Shown here piece after piece: positions 55,795-64,000 of a stretch of DNA of 64,000 nucleotides. The stretch covers positions 682,001 through 746,000 of the forward strand of contig NZ_JABEZU010000002.1 of the NCBI RefSeq assembly GCF_013149785.1, given 5' to 3'. The DNA is from Isoptericola halotolerans (GTDB lineage: Bacteria > Actinomycetota > Actinomycetes > Actinomycetales > Cellulomonadaceae). Both the position numbers and the translations under genes were made by a program. The notes beneath the pieces are model-generated. The model saw only the letters and a program-made list of their open reading frames with translations. It did not search any database and was not told the DNA's origin. The number at the start of each line of letters is the position of its first letter. Position 1 is the first letter of the stretch.

Positions 55795-55897
55795 CGTGAC
55801 TCCGGGAGAGGTGCGGGTCGTGCTCGGGCCGGGCGTCGGTCGTCGTCAGTGGGCCTGAGTAGGCCTGAGTGGGCCTCAGCGGGGTTCGGGGGGTCGG

Positions 55898-56689
55898 TCA
55901 GGGTGCACGCAGAACCTGCCCCGGCAGGATGACGTCCGGGTCGTCCCCGATGACGTCGCGGTTCGCGTCGTGCCAGGAGGTCACCGCACGCAGCACGTCG
56001 GCGTCCGAGGCGTCCGGGGGGAGGTCGCGGGCCGCGATCGCCCACAGCGTGTCCCCTCGCACCACGACGACCTCGTCCTGCTCGTCGACCTGGTTCGAGG
56101 CCCGTTGGGCGTCGGTCACGTCGTCGTCCGTGCTCTCGGTCGGGGGCCGGGGGTCCGGCGCCACGGGTCGTTCGTCGTCGGTGGCCTGCACCGGGGGAGA
56201 CGGCTGCTGCGAGGTGGTCTCCCACCCGAGGGAGACGACGGCGGCGGGCCCGTCACCGGGTGCGGGTCGGTCGTCGGCGAGGGCTGCTGCCGGTGTCAGC
56301 GCCATGCCGGCCCCGAGGCTCGCGCCGACGGCCCCACGGGCGAGCCGACGGACGACGCCTGGTGCCCAGCGGCCCACCACGTTGTCGGTGGTTCGGCCGG
56401 CCCGACCTCTGCGGACGGCGGCGACACCGACCAGAGCGGCGGTGGCCCCGAGCAGGACCCAGGTCGCGGCGGCGAGACCGGCGGCCAGCACGACCAGCTC
56501 GACCCAGTCGTCGACGCGCAGCGCCCCGGCGGCCTCGGGGCCGGTCGGCACGACGTCGCGTGCCCGCCTCCCCAGCAGAGCCACCGCGCCGGCCGACGCG
56601 GCGAGCACCGCGAGCAGGCCGGCGGTGCTCCTGGTCGACCCAGGAGCCCTGCGGCGAGCTCCCTGGGTCGTCGTCGCGCTGCCGTCCAT
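55898..56689 (-). CDS. LysM-domain membrane-anchored protein
   Basis: This 263-aa protein has two N-terminal helices (TAGLLAVLAASAGAVALLG and VVLAAGLAAATWVLLGATAA), a third hydrophobic stretch ending in AAALAD, a Pro/Asp linker, and a C-terminal LysM domain: VVVVRGDTLWAIAARDLPPD, VTSWHDANRDVIGDDPDVIL, PGQVLRAP. It probably binds peptidoglycan. ATG 56689 with GAGG 7 bases upstream. This position near secA/bldC is a conserved actinobacterial synteny. Possible role in wall-associated signalling or cell growth; not proven by sequence. Confidence 0.87.
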   Translation of the reverse strand: MDGSATTTQGARRRAPGSTRSTAGLLAVLAASAGAVALLGRRARDVVPTGPEAAGALRVDDWVELVVLAAGLAAATWVLLGATAALVGVAAVRRGRAGRTTDNVVGRWAPGVVRRLARGAVGASLGAGMALTPAAALADDRPAPGDGPAAVVSLGWETTSQQPSPPVQATDDERPVAPDPRPPTESTDDDVTDAQRASNQVDEQDEVVVVRGDTLWAIAARDLPPDASDADVLRAVTSWHDANRDVIGDDPDVILPGQVLRAP

Positions 56690-56842
56690 CGGGCATCCTC
56701 CATCGGATCTGCCATGATCATGCTGGTTGATAGCGTTTGATGCTGCTGGATGGCAGATATTGAATCGCAGTGTGGCGATCCTGTCCAGGGGGAGGGCATC
56801 CTGGACCCGCTCCGGCCGGTCCGGGCAGGGAGGGAGTGGCAG
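56690..56842. promoter_or_regulatory. Divergent promoter region with inverted repeat
   Basis: The gap between the LysM gene (minus) and the gene at 56843 holds an AT-richer core with ATCTGCCAT (56707-56715) and ATGGCAGAT (56750-56758) as 9-bp inverted arms, plus TTGATA (56727-56732) and TTGATG (56737-56742), which resemble -35 elements. A regulator-bound divergent promoter is plausible. Confidence 0.4.
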
Positions 56843-57394
56843 GTGACGACCCCGGGCGCCGCGCGCTGGACGTTGCTCTTCGCGGACCTCGAGGCGCAGC
56901 TCGCGGCCGAGGAGGCGGCCGAGCGTGACGGCGCGGTCGCCGAGCTCACGCGCGCCGAGCAGGCCTCCGTCCCCCTCGTGGACCGGCTGCGCGCTGCACA
57001 GGGGCGTCCGGTGCGCATCGACCTGTGCGACGGCGAGGTCCTCGCCGGACGTCTCGCCCGCGTGGCGACCTCGTGGTTCCAGCTCGACGCGCGCAGGGCG
57101 CAGGGCGGACGGGTGCAGCACCTGGTGCCGCTGGCCGCCGTCGTCGGCGTCACCGGGCTGGGGCCGTACGCGACGCCGTCGAGCCGGCGCACCGACGGTC
57201 TCGGGCTCGGCACCGCGCTGCGGGCACTCCAGCGGGACCGCGCCCGTGTGCAGGTGCGCACCACCGCCCGCACGCTCCTCGGGCGGGTCGCCCGGGTCGG
57301 TGCCGACCACCTCGACGTGGTGGAGCTCGACACTCCGGCGGGGGAGGTGCGTGTCGTCCCGTTCGCCGCCCTGGTGCGCGTCAGCGAGGCGTGA
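56843..57394 (+). CDS. Conserved actinobacterial protein of unknown function
   Basis: This 183-aa protein is soluble, with an N-terminal helix-rich region (WTLLFADLEAQLAAEEAAER) and a beta-rich C-terminal half (VRIDLCDGEVLAGRLARVAT, VQHLVPLAAVVGVTGLGP, LLGRVARVGADHLDVVELDT) that recalls small Sm-like/barrel repeats. I used GTG 56843 with AGGGAGG upstream; an ATG at 56750 in frame would add 31 residues but lies in an inverted repeat and has no SD. I do not recognise a functional family. It is convergent with the BldC-like gene. Confidence 0.7.
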   Translation: MTTPGAARWTLLFADLEAQLAAEEAAERDGAVAELTRAEQASVPLVDRLRAAQGRPVRIDLCDGEVLAGRLARVATSWFQLDARRAQGGRVQHLVPLAAVVGVTGLGPYATPSSRRTDGLGLGTALRALQRDRARVQVRTTARTLLGRVARVGADHLDVVELDTPAGEVRVVPFAALVRVSEA

Positions 57395-57435
57395 GCGGCG
57401 CGGCAGGACTCAGCGGCGGGAGGACGCCGGCAGGC

Positions 57436-57645
57436 TCACAGGTCCCCGGAGTCGATCCGCGCGCGGGTGCGGTCGTACTGCCGGGCGATGTACTCCTCGA
57501 GCTTGGCCGACTCGACCCTCCAGACCTTCTTCGGTCCCACCTGGATCGCCGGCAGGTCGCCGGACCGCACGAGCGAGTAGGCCTGTGCGGCGGAGATGCT
57601 GAGGATCTCCTGCACCTCGGCGAGGGAGAGGAATCGGCTGGCCAT
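57436..57645 (-). CDS. BldC-like MerR-type helix-turn-helix regulator
   Basis: This 69-aa DNA-binding protein is a single winged-helix domain: FLSLAEVQEILSISAAQAYS, LVRSGDLPAIQVGPKKVWRV, ESAKLEEYIARQYDRTR. This is the BldC/excisionase type that controls development in Streptomyces and is conserved near secA/hisN in Micrococcales. It has no effector domain. ATG 57645; a longer in-frame start at 57690 lacks an SD. Confidence 0.85.
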   Translation of the reverse strand: MASRFLSLAEVQEILSISAAQAYSLVRSGDLPAIQVGPKKVWRVESAKLEEYIARQYDRTRARIDSGDL

Positions 57646-57845
57646 GTCGTGATCTTCCCACACGGGTAGCGGTTCGTGCCGGTTGTCCACAGGGGGTGGC
57701 GGATGCTTCCCTTCGGTGCGGGCGTCCCGGATGATGGATCGCGCCGCCGTCGGCGGTCCGCCGGTCGCTAGCCTGCCTCGCGCCCGACGGACCGACCACC
57801 CGCACCGGACACCGCCACGCGTCCGGACGACTCCGAAGGACCACC
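57646..57845. promoter_or_regulatory. Divergent intergenic region, no gene seen
   Basis: This 200-bp gap separates the BldC-like gene (minus) from the SAF-domain gene (plus). It should contain both promoters. I see no convincing -10/-35 pair, palindrome or RNA element. Confidence 0.3.
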
Positions 57846-58493
57846 GTGAGCAGAGAAGCCCTCCCGGCCCCTGTAGCCCCGCGTCTGCGCCGCCCGACCT
57901 GGCGTGATCCCCGGTTCGTCATCGGTGTGGTGCTGGTGGCCCTCGCCGTCGCCCTGGGCTCCTGGGTCGTCGCCGACGCCGACCGTACCGTCCCGGTCTA
58001 CGCCGCCGCCGGCACCCTGACCCCCGGCGAACCCGTGGACGAGTCGCGGCTGCGGGCCGTCGACGTCAACCTCGGTGCCGAGGCGGACCGCTACCTGCGC
58101 GTCGACGCCGGGCCGCCCGACGGGAAGGTCGCCCTGCGGGTGGTCGGTGACGGGGAGCTGGTCGCCGTCACCGCGCTCGGGGACGCCACGGCGGTCGACG
58201 TGCGGTCGGTCGCCGTCCCGGTCGGAGCAGGGCTCTCGGAACGTATCCGCGAGGGCGCCGTCGTCGACCTGTGGTTCGTCCCGGCCACGGCGCACGGCGG
58301 GGCCGAGCAGCCCGAGCCGGCCCCGCTGGTGGCCGACGTCGTGGTCGAGCAGGTGGACGTCTCCGACGGCGGGCTGGTGCTGGCCGACCGAGGCACCCTC
58401 CACGTCCTCGTCGGCTCCGAGGACCTGGCCCCCGTCCTGGCCGCGCTGGGCGCCGACGGGCACGTCGCCGTCGTGCCGGTGACCGGCGCATGA
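57846..58493 (+). CDS. SAF-domain (RcpC/CpaB-like) membrane protein
   Basis: This 215-aa protein has one N-terminal helix (FVIGVVLVALAVALGSWVVA), then an SAF domain (VPVYAAAGTLTPGEPVDESR, LRVVGDGELVAVTAL) and a beta-rich end. In Tad/Flp pilus loci RcpC/CpaB of this form helps pilus assembly. Here only the SAF gene and a TadZ-like gene occur; no pilin, TadA, TadB/C or prepilin peptidase is in the window. The stop overlaps the next ATG. Confidence 0.82.
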   Translation: MSREALPAPVAPRLRRPTWRDPRFVIGVVLVALAVALGSWVVADADRTVPVYAAAGTLTPGEPVDESRLRAVDVNLGAEADRYLRVDAGPPDGKVALRVVGDGELVAVTALGDATAVDVRSVAVPVGAGLSERIREGAVVDLWFVPATAHGGAEQPEPAPLVADVVVEQVDVSDGGLVLADRGTLHVLVGSEDLAPVLAALGADGHVAVVPVTGA

Positions 58494-59788
58494 CGTCCGC
58501 CGAGGTCACCGTGCTCTGCGCGGTGAGCGGGCCTGCCGAGACGGACGTGGTGCTGGCGCTCGGTGCCCCCGGGTCCGGGGCCCAGGTCACGCGACGCTGC
58601 GGGGACCTGACCGAGCTCCTGGCGGCGGCCGCCGCGGGAGCGGGGCAGGTCGCCCTGGTCTCCGCCGACCTGCCCGGCCTCGACCGTGAGGCGGTCGGTC
58701 GCCTGCACGGTGCCGGCACGCGGGTCGTCGCGCTCGCGGACGACGGACCCGCGGACAGGCTCCAGGCGCTGGGCTTCGAGGCGGTCCTCGACGGGCCTGC
58801 CGACCCGCGCCTCCTGGACGCCGTGCGCGACACCGCGCGCGTCGACGACCCGCTCGCCACCTCGGAGATCGACCTGTCGGGCCTCGCCACCGGTGACGCC
58901 GGCCCGGGACGCGCCGGGACGGTCGTGGCCGTCTGGGGGCCCGTCGGCGCGCCGGGACGGACCACGACGGCCGTCGAGCTGGCGGCCGAGCTGGCAGGTC
59001 TCGGCGGACGACGACCAGGTCGTCGGCAGGCCCGGAAGCAGGCGCCGGCTGGACCGACGCAGTCGGCCCTCGTCGTCGACGCCGACACCTACGGGTCGTG
59101 CATCGCCTCTCGCCTGGGTCTGCTCGACGACGCCCCCGGGCTCGCGGCCGTCGCCCGGGCCGCCGCTCACGGCACCCTCGACCTGGCGACCCTCGCTCAG
59201 CACGCTCCCGTCGTCGAGGGGAGGCTGCGCGTCCTGACGGGGATGACCCGTGCCGCGCGGTGGCCCGAGCTGCCGGCCAGCGCGCTGGAGGTGGTGCTCG
59301 AGCGTGCGCGGTCGCTGACGGACTGGACGGTGGTGGACTGCGGTCCGCTGATCGAGGCCGACGAGCTGCTCATGTACGACACGCACGCCCCGCAGCGCAA
59401 CGCAGCGACGCTCGCGGCGCTGCAGGCTGCGGACGTCGTCGTGGTCGTCGGCGCCGCCGACCCGGTGGGCATCCAGCGCCTCGTGCGTGCTCTGGAGGAC
59501 CTGGCCGAGGCCCCGGTGCCCGTCCCGGCCGCACGCGTCGTCGTGGCCAACAGGGTGCGGTCCTCCGCCGTCGGCCCGGACCCCGAGCGTGCGGTCGCCG
59601 ACGCCCTCGCCCGCTATGCCGGCGTCGGCGAGGTGCACGCGGTCCCGGACGACGGGCCCGCGCTCGACGCGGCGCTCCTGGCCGGACGCACCCTGGCCGA
59701 GCGTGCGCCGTCGTCGCCCGCCCGGCTGGCGTTCGCCGACCTCGCCGCGCTCGTCCGGCAGAGGGTCGGCGTACCCGTGCCGGCCTGA
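58490..59788 (+). CDS. TadZ/CpaE-like ParA-superfamily ATPase
   Basis: This 432-aa protein has an N-terminal receiver-like or linker domain (~130 residues) and a MinD/ParA fold: GTVVAVWGPVGAPGRTTTAV as the P-loop, then ALVVDADTYGSCIASRLGLL (Walker A') and VVDCGPLIEADELLMYDT, AADVVVVVGAADPVGIQRLV. The P-loop reads G-R-T-T instead of G-K-T-T, and a basic/Pro insert (RRPGRRQARKQAPAG) follows, so normal ATP hydrolysis is doubtful. TadZ proteins localise pilus machines at the pole. The start overlaps the SAF gene stop. Confidence 0.78.
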   Translation: MTSAEVTVLCAVSGPAETDVVLALGAPGSGAQVTRRCGDLTELLAAAAAGAGQVALVSADLPGLDREAVGRLHGAGTRVVALADDGPADRLQALGFEAVLDGPADPRLLDAVRDTARVDDPLATSEIDLSGLATGDAGPGRAGTVVAVWGPVGAPGRTTTAVELAAELAGLGGRRPGRRQARKQAPAGPTQSALVVDADTYGSCIASRLGLLDDAPGLAAVARAAAHGTLDLATLAQHAPVVEGRLRVLTGMTRAARWPELPASALEVVLERARSLTDWTVVDCGPLIEADELLMYDTHAPQRNAATLAALQAADVVVVVGAADPVGIQRLVRALEDLAEAPVPVPAARVVVANRVRSSAVGPDPERAVADALARYAGVGEVHAVPDDGPALDAALLAGRTLAERAPSSPARLAFADLAALVRQRVGVPVPA

Positions 59789-59802
59789 GGCACACTGGGC
59801 TC

Positions 59803-60303
59803 ATGCGCCTCTACGTCCCCGCGACCTTCGACGACCTCGATGCTCTGTCCGTGACGTCCAGGGGTGCCCGGTGGGACGTCCCGGCCCGTGGGGCGCACGC
59901 CGTCACCACCGCCCTCGTGGAGACCCTGCCCGAGGAGGACGTGGAGACGCACGAGTACGCGGCCTTCCTCGCTGCGGCGGACGCCTCCCTGGTGCTCGTG
60001 GTGGGCCGCGGCGACGCCGTCCCGCTGCGGGTCGTGATCACCGTCGACGTCCCCGACGACGCCGTCACCGCGACCGGGAGCAGGACGGTCCCGTCGGGCG
60101 TCGACGTGGTGGCCGTCCCGGGCACGACGGTCGAGGCGATCCACGTCGACGAGCCCGCTGCGGCGAGCGACGTCCGGGCGGCGCTGGCGGCGGTGGACTC
60201 GGCCGACGACGCCGCGCTGGAGGTCCTCACCGAACGCGTCGGTGAGCGGGACCTGCTCTGGTACGACGCCACCGAGGTCCACGAGATCCCGCGCTCCGCC
60301 TGA
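59803..60303 (+). CDS. DUF6912-type conserved protein
   Basis: This 166-aa protein is soluble, reading MRLYVPATFDDLDALSVTSR at the start and AHAVTTALVETLPEEDVETH, YAAFLAAADASLVLV, VVAVPGTTVEAIHVDEPAAA later. This matches a small family conserved in actinobacteria (DUF6912). It lies 14 bases after the TadZ-like gene and is convergent with hisN. Function unknown. ATG 59803 has a weak SD-like element. Confidence 0.8.
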   Translation: MRLYVPATFDDLDALSVTSRGARWDVPARGAHAVTTALVETLPEEDVETHEYAAFLAAADASLVLVVGRGDAVPLRVVITVDVPDDAVTATGSRTVPSGVDVVAVPGTTVEAIHVDEPAAASDVRAALAAVDSADDAALEVLTERVGERDLLWYDATEVHEIPRSA

Positions 60304-60322
60304 TCTCTGCCGCCGGGGGGCC

Positions 60323-61141
60323 TCAGCCGAGGTAGACGAGGGCCTTGTCGTGCAGCAGCCCGTTGGTCGCCAGCGCGTTGCCGCCCCACGGGCCGCTCGC
60401 GCCGTCGAGCGACGTGAAACGCCCTCCGGCCTCGACCACGATGGGGACGAGCGCGGCCATGTCGTAGAGCTCGAGCTCCGGCTCGGCGGCGATGTCCGCC
60501 GCTCCCTCCGCCACGAGCATGTACGACCAGAAGTCGCCGTAGCCGCGCGTGCGCCAGCACTCCCTGGTCAGGTCCAGGAACCCGTTGAGCTTGTCACGCT
60601 CCTCCCACCCGTCCAGGGAGGAGTAGGCGAAGGACGCGTCGCCCAGCGAGGAGACACCGGAGACGTGCATCCGCGTCGCCGCCGCGATGGACTTGCCCGT
60701 CCAGGCGCCCGAGCCCTTGGCCGCCCACCAGCGCCGCCCCAGGGCGGGGGCGGAGACGAGCCCCACGACCACCTCGTCGCCGTCGGCGAGAGCGATGAGC
60801 GTCGCCCACACCGGGACGCCGCGCACGAAGTTCTTGGTCCCGTCGATCGGGTCGATGATCCAGCGGCGTGCACCGCTGCCCGACTCGCCGAGCTCCTCGC
60901 CGACGATCGCGTCCCGCGTCCGGGCGCGGGCGAGCTGGGCGCGGATGAAGTCCTCGGCCCCGCGGTCGGCGTCCGACACGGGGGTCTGGTCGGGCTTGGT
61001 CTCCACGTGCAGGTCCACCGCCCGGAACCGGGCCATCGTCATCGAGTCCACCTGGTCGGCGATGACGTGGGCGAGGCGCAGGTCGTCCTCGTACGTGCGT
61101 CCGTGCCCGTGCTGGCTGGTGGTTCGCTGGAAGGTGGCCAC
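60323..61141 (-). CDS. hisN: Histidinol-phosphatase, inositol monophosphatase family
   Basis: This 272-aa Mg2+-dependent phosphatase is the HisN type that removes phosphate from L-histidinol phosphate in actinobacteria; other inositol-monophosphatase functions are possible. Seen: TPVSDADRGAEDFIRAQLAR, IVGEELGESGSGARRWIIDP, IDGTKNFVRGVPVWATLIAL (metal-binding DPIDGTxNF) and LELYDMAALVPIVVEAGGRF (second metal site, D-x-A-A). It is 3 bases after the rsgA stop on the same strand and shares an operon with rsgA and aroA. No his operon is near. Confidence 0.93.
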   Translation of the reverse strand: MATFQRTTSQHGHGRTYEDDLRLAHVIADQVDSMTMARFRAVDLHVETKPDQTPVSDADRGAEDFIRAQLARARTRDAIVGEELGESGSGARRWIIDPIDGTKNFVRGVPVWATLIALADGDEVVVGLVSAPALGRRWWAAKGSGAWTGKSIAAATRMHVSGVSSLGDASFAYSSLDGWEERDKLNGFLDLTRECWRTRGYGDFWSYMLVAEGAADIAAEPELELYDMAALVPIVVEAGGRFTSLDGASGPWGGNALATNGLLHDKALVYLG

Positions 61142-61144
61142 GAG

Positions 61145-62191
61145 TCACACGGTAGCGGTCCGTGAGCCCAGCAGGCGGCGGAACGACGACAGGCGAGACT
61201 CGCGTGTCGTCCGGACCTGTCCTTCGGGCGCCTGCGCGACCCATTCGTCGAGGGCACAGTCGGGGGCGTCGGCCAGGTGGGTGCAGCCCCGTGGGCACCG
61301 GGCGGCGACCTCGTCGAGGTCGTCGAACGCTGCCAGGAGGTGGCCCACCTCGACGTGCGCCAGGCCGAAGGAGCGCACCCCCGGGGTGTCGATGACCCAG
61401 CCGTCGTGCGCACCGGGTGGCCCGCCGGGGTCCGGCAGCCGGAGCGCCACGGCGGAGGTGGACGTGTGGCGACCCCGCCCGGTCACGTCGTTGACCACGC
61501 CGGTGGCGCGGGCGGCGTCGGGGACGAGGGCGTTGATGAGGGTCGACTTCCCGACGCCGGAGTGTCCCACGAGCACGGAGGTGCGACCGAGCAGGTGCTC
61601 GCGCACCGCCTCGACGGTGTCGGTGGAGTCCTGGCGTGCCACCACCACCTCGACCCCGAGCGGGGTGTACAGGTCGCGCAGCTCGTCCGGGGAGGCGAGG
61701 TCCGCCTTCGTCAGGCAGAGCAGGACGTCCATCCGGGCGTCGTAGGCCGCCACCACGCAGCGGTCGATCATCCCCGTGCGGGGCTCCGGCTGGGCGAGCG
61801 CCGTGACCACGACGAGCTGGTCGGCGTTGGCCACGACGATGCGTTCGTACGGGTCGGTGTCGTCGGCGGTGCGACGCAGCACCGAGGTGCGCTCGGTGAT
61901 CCGGACGATCCGGGCCAGCGTGCCCTCGGAGCCGGTCGTGTCCCCGACGACGTCCACCCGGTCCCCGATGACGGCGCGGGTGCGGCTCAGCTCGCGGGCC
62001 TTCATGGCCGAGATCTCCCGCTCGTCCGGGCCGCCGTCGTCGATCACCAGGGTGTAGCGGCCCCGGTCGACGCCGACGACGAGGCCCGTCACGGCGTCGG
62101 CGTGCTCGGGCCGCTGCTTGGTGCGGGGGCGTGACCCGTGCTTCGAGGGGCGTGCGAACCGTGCGTGCTCGTCACGGACCCGGCGCGCCAT
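61145..62191 (-). CDS. rsgA: Ribosome small subunit-dependent GTPase RsgA
   Basis: This 348-aa circularly permuted GTPase matures the 30S subunit. It has an N-terminal OB-fold with basic tail, G4-type LLCLTKADLASPDELRDLYT, G1 VGHSGVGKSTLINALVPDA, G2/G3 GRGRHTSTSAVALR and WVIDTPGVRSFGL, and a zinc-binding C-terminus ARCPRGCTHLADAPDCALDE. ATG 62191 overlaps the aroA stop (ATGA). The aroA-rsgA-hisN order is standard in actinobacteria. Confidence 0.96.
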   Translation of the reverse strand: MARRVRDEHARFARPSKHGSRPRTKQRPEHADAVTGLVVGVDRGRYTLVIDDGGPDEREISAMKARELSRTRAVIGDRVDVVGDTTGSEGTLARIVRITERTSVLRRTADDTDPYERIVVANADQLVVVTALAQPEPRTGMIDRCVVAAYDARMDVLLCLTKADLASPDELRDLYTPLGVEVVVARQDSTDTVEAVREHLLGRTSVLVGHSGVGKSTLINALVPDAARATGVVNDVTGRGRHTSTSAVALRLPDPGGPPGAHDGWVIDTPGVRSFGLAHVEVGHLLAAFDDLDEVAARCPRGCTHLADAPDCALDEWVAQAPEGQVRTTRESRLSSFRRLLGSRTATV

Positions 62192-63513
62192 CAGGCCTCC
62201 TGTGCCGTCCGGCCCAGCATGCGCAGCCACATCGCGTCGAACCCGGGAAGGGTCTTGGCGGTGGTGGCGACGTCCTCGACCTGCAGGCCGGGCACGCGCA
62301 GCCCGAGCAGCGCTGCGGACGTCGCCATCCGGTGGTCGGCATAGGTGCGGAACACCTCGCCGTGCAGCGGGCGGGGAGTGATCACCAGGCCGTCGCGGGT
62401 CTCCTCGCAGCGCCCGCCGAGGCGGGTGATCTCCGTGGCGAGCGCGGCCAGGCGGTCGGTCTCGTGCCCCCGCAGGTGGGCGATGCCGCGCAGTCGGCTG
62501 GGGGAGTCGGCGAGTGCCGCCAGGGCGGCGAAGGTCGGGGCGAGCTCCCCGCCGGCGCGCAGGTCGAGGTCGACCCCGTGGATCTCGCCGGTTCCCGTCA
62601 CGGTGAGGACGCCGTCGGTCACGGAGGCGCTGCCGCCCATCTGCTCGAGCAGGCCGGGCACCATCGCGCCGGGCTGCGTGGTGCTGGACGGCCACCCGGG
62701 CACGCGCACGGTCCCGCCGGCGACCAGGGCCGCGGCCAGGAACGGCGCGGCGTTCGACAGGTCGGGCTCGACGCGCACGTCGCGCGCGGCGACGGGGCCC
62801 GGGGTGACCTGCCAGATGCCGTCGCGGGAGTCGTCGACGTGCACGCCGACCTCGCGCAGCGTGGCGACGGTCATCTCGATGTGCGGCAGGCTCGGCAGGG
62901 TGGTGCCGATGTGCCGCAGCGTCAGCGGCCGCTCGAAGCGAGGCGCGGCGAGCAGCAGCGCCGAGACGAACTGTGACGACCCGGAGGCGTCCAGGTCGAC
63001 GGCGCCGCCGGCGACCCGCCCGCGCCCGTGCACCGTGAACGGCAGGTGCGTCGGCAGGTCCGGCCCGTCGCCGGAGACCTGCACCCCGAGGGCGTGCAGG
63101 CCGGCGAGCACCGGGAGCATCGGGCGGACACGGGCCTCGGGATCGCCGTCGAACCGGACCTCGCCGTCGGCCAGCGCGGCCACGGGGGGCAGGAACCGCA
63201 TGACCGTCCCGGCCAGGCCGCAGTCGACGTCGGTGTCGCCGGTGAGCCGACCCGGCGTGACGTGCAGCGTGCTGGGTGCTTCGCCCTCCGTGACGGTCGT
63301 GCCCAGGGCGCGCAGGGCGCCGATCATGAGATCGGCGTCGCGTGAGCGCAGCGCGCCCCTCAGGGTGCCCGGGCCCCCGGCGAGCGCGGCGAGGACGAGC
63401 AGCCGGTTGGTGAGCGACTTGCTGCCCGGGACCTCGACCGTCGCGTCCAGGAGGCCGTCGGCCACGGGGGCGTCCCAGAGCGGCGCGGTGGTCTGGTCGG
63501 GCGTTGTCGTCAT
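62191..63513 (-). CDS. aroA: 3-phosphoshikimate 1-carboxyvinyltransferase (EPSP synthase)
   Basis: This 440-aa enzyme joins phosphoenolpyruvate and shikimate 3-phosphate in the aromatic amino-acid pathway. Seen: [20 protein letters not shown] (Lys-Ser binding site), [20 protein letters not shown] (the NAGT-x-x-R loop with Leu replacing Asn), [64 protein letters not shown] and [23 protein letters not shown] 63513; a longer start at 63543 is possible. The stop overlaps rsgA. Confidence 0.96.
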   Translation of the reverse strand: MTTTPDQTTAPLWDAPVADGLLDATVEVPGSKSLTNRLLVLAALAGGPGTLRGALRSRDADLMIGALRALGTTVTEGEAPSTLHVTPGRLTGDTDVDCGLAGTVMRFLPPVAALADGEVRFDGDPEARVRPMLPVLAGLHALGVQVSGDGPDLPTHLPFTVHGRGRVAGGAVDLDASGSSQFVSALLLAAPRFERPLTLRHIGTTLPSLPHIEMTVATLREVGVHVDDSRDGIWQVTPGPVAARDVRVEPDLSNAAPFLAAALVAGGTVRVPGWPSSTTQPGAMVPGLLEQMGGSASVTDGVLTVTGTGEIHGVDLDLRAGGELAPTFAALAALADSPSRLRGIAHLRGHETDRLAALATEITRLGGRCEETRDGLVITPRPLHGEVFRTYADHRMATSAALLGLRVPGLQVEDVATTAKTLPGFDAMWLRMLGRTAQEA

Positions 63514-63563
63514 GGGTCCGAGCCTAGTTGACGTCGGTCGCACGCCCTGGCCCGGTCCGGCGG

Positions 63564-64000
63564 TCAGGACAGCTTGGCCTTCACCTTGGCAGTGGTCACC
63601 TTGGCGTCCTTGGCCGCGGACTCCACGGCGTGCTGGGCCGACCTCGACGCCGACGCGCGGCGCTGCCCGATCCGGTAGCCCACGCCGGGCCTGCCCTCCA
63701 GGTCGATGCCGGCGATCACGGCCGCGCCGACGGCGCCGAGGTTGCGGACGAACCGGCCGGTCTTCTCGCGGCGCTCGTCCCCGCGGGACGAGAACGGCTG
63801 GTTGACCACGGCCAACGGCGCGCTGAGCGCTGCGAGCGTCAGCGCCGCGGTCCGGGGGGCGCGGCCGACGGCGAGCAGGACGGCCGCGCCGACGGTGGCG
63901 GCACCGTGGGCTCGCACCAGGAGCGAGACCTGCGTGTCGTCGAGCGGGTCGACCCCGAGTGCCTGCGTGACGCGGTCGGCACCCTCCCGGGCGGCGTCGG
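63564..64000 (-). CDS. DoxX-family membrane protein, 5' end outside window
   Basis: About 145 C-terminal residues are visible, entering from the right edge. [20 protein letters not shown] and [40 protein letters not shown] match the DoxX 'lvr.nga..vgag.lLa.gr.pr.aa..la' segment. The tail is a Lys/Ala-rich soluble helix ([20 protein letters not shown]). The gene continues beyond 64000, so its start is unseen. It is 50 bases upstream of aroA on the same strand. Confidence 0.72.
   Translation of the reverse strand, partial: DAAREGADRVTQALGVDPLDDTQVSLLVRAHGAATVGAAVLLAVGRAPRTAALTLAALSAPLAVVNQPFSSRGDERREKTGRFVRNLGAVGAAVIAGIDLEGRPGVGYRIGQRRASASRSAQHAVESAAKDAKVTTAKVKAKLS

Overview
The window is about 64 kb of very GC-rich DNA, with GTG starts, ATGA/GTGA overlaps between genes and almost no spare sequence. 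Gene order (DUF58/MoxR operon, mtrA-mtrB-lpqB, comF-like, hpf, secA, Rv3235-like, bldC-like, hisN, rsgA, aroA) is that of an actinobacterium, most likely a Micrococcales member of the Cellulomonadaceae/Promicromonosporaceae type; that family placement is inference from synteny and codon style. I see no rRNA, tRNA, IS element, prophage or CRISPR array.

Layout. 1-7.4 kb: accessory surface-polymer genes (two sulfotransferase-family proteins, one cut by the window edge; a polysaccharide pyruvyl transferase; a CDP-glycerol glycerophosphotransferase fused to a GT4 glycosyltransferase; and a second glycerophosphotransferase-like protein), consistent with a decorated teichoic-acid-like or capsular polymer. 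7.4-13.8 kb: a five-gene, tightly coupled operon for metal-chelate or corrinoid-type uptake (FecCD permease, ATPase, binding lipoprotein) continuing into a CydD/CydC-like pair of exporter-fold ABC proteins, with a Fur-family-like palindrome just upstream. 13.8-15.2 kb: two toxin-antitoxin modules in opposite orientation (PIN/VapC and Fic/Doc). 15.2-17.7 kb: a gamma-glutamyltransferase-family enzyme coupled to a YoaK-type membrane protein. 17.9-21.1 kb: a glycine betaine/proline ABC importer (ATPase, permease, binding lipoprotein). 21.2-28.1 kb: a secreted-protein region: a lipoprotein and Gly-rich secreted partner, two paralogous Lys/Arg-rich Ig-like-repeat proteins flanking an acyltransferase, and a Lys-rich protein with a short conserved C-terminal module.

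28.2-33.7 kb: ahcY, a two-component pair (HisKA_3 kinase and LuxR-type regulator), an acyltransferase-3-like membrane protein and a small lipoprotein. 33.8-41.4 kb: RDD and SpoIIM-like membrane proteins, then the DUF58-MoxR-DUF4350-DUF4129-membrane protein operon, divergent from 41.6-45.7 kb mtrA-mtrB-lpqB, which controls envelope and division functions in actinobacteria. 45.8-55.1 kb: comF-like, hpf, a YcaQ-type glycosylase, two cation/proton antiporters and secA. 55.2-64 kb: small conserved actinobacterial genes (Rv3235-like, LysM protein, BldC-like regulator), an SAF/TadZ-like pair, a DUF6912-type protein, hisN, rsgA and aroA as an overlapping minus-strand group, and a truncated DoxX-type gene.

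Most convergent gene ends carry long GC-rich hairpins. No gene-free stretch exceeds about 300 bases. The most unusual material is the Ig-like-repeat paralogue pair with a shared, unrecognised C-terminal domain, the five-gene importer/exporter-fold ABC operon behind a Fur-like palindrome, and a 98-nt structured inverted repeat after hpf.
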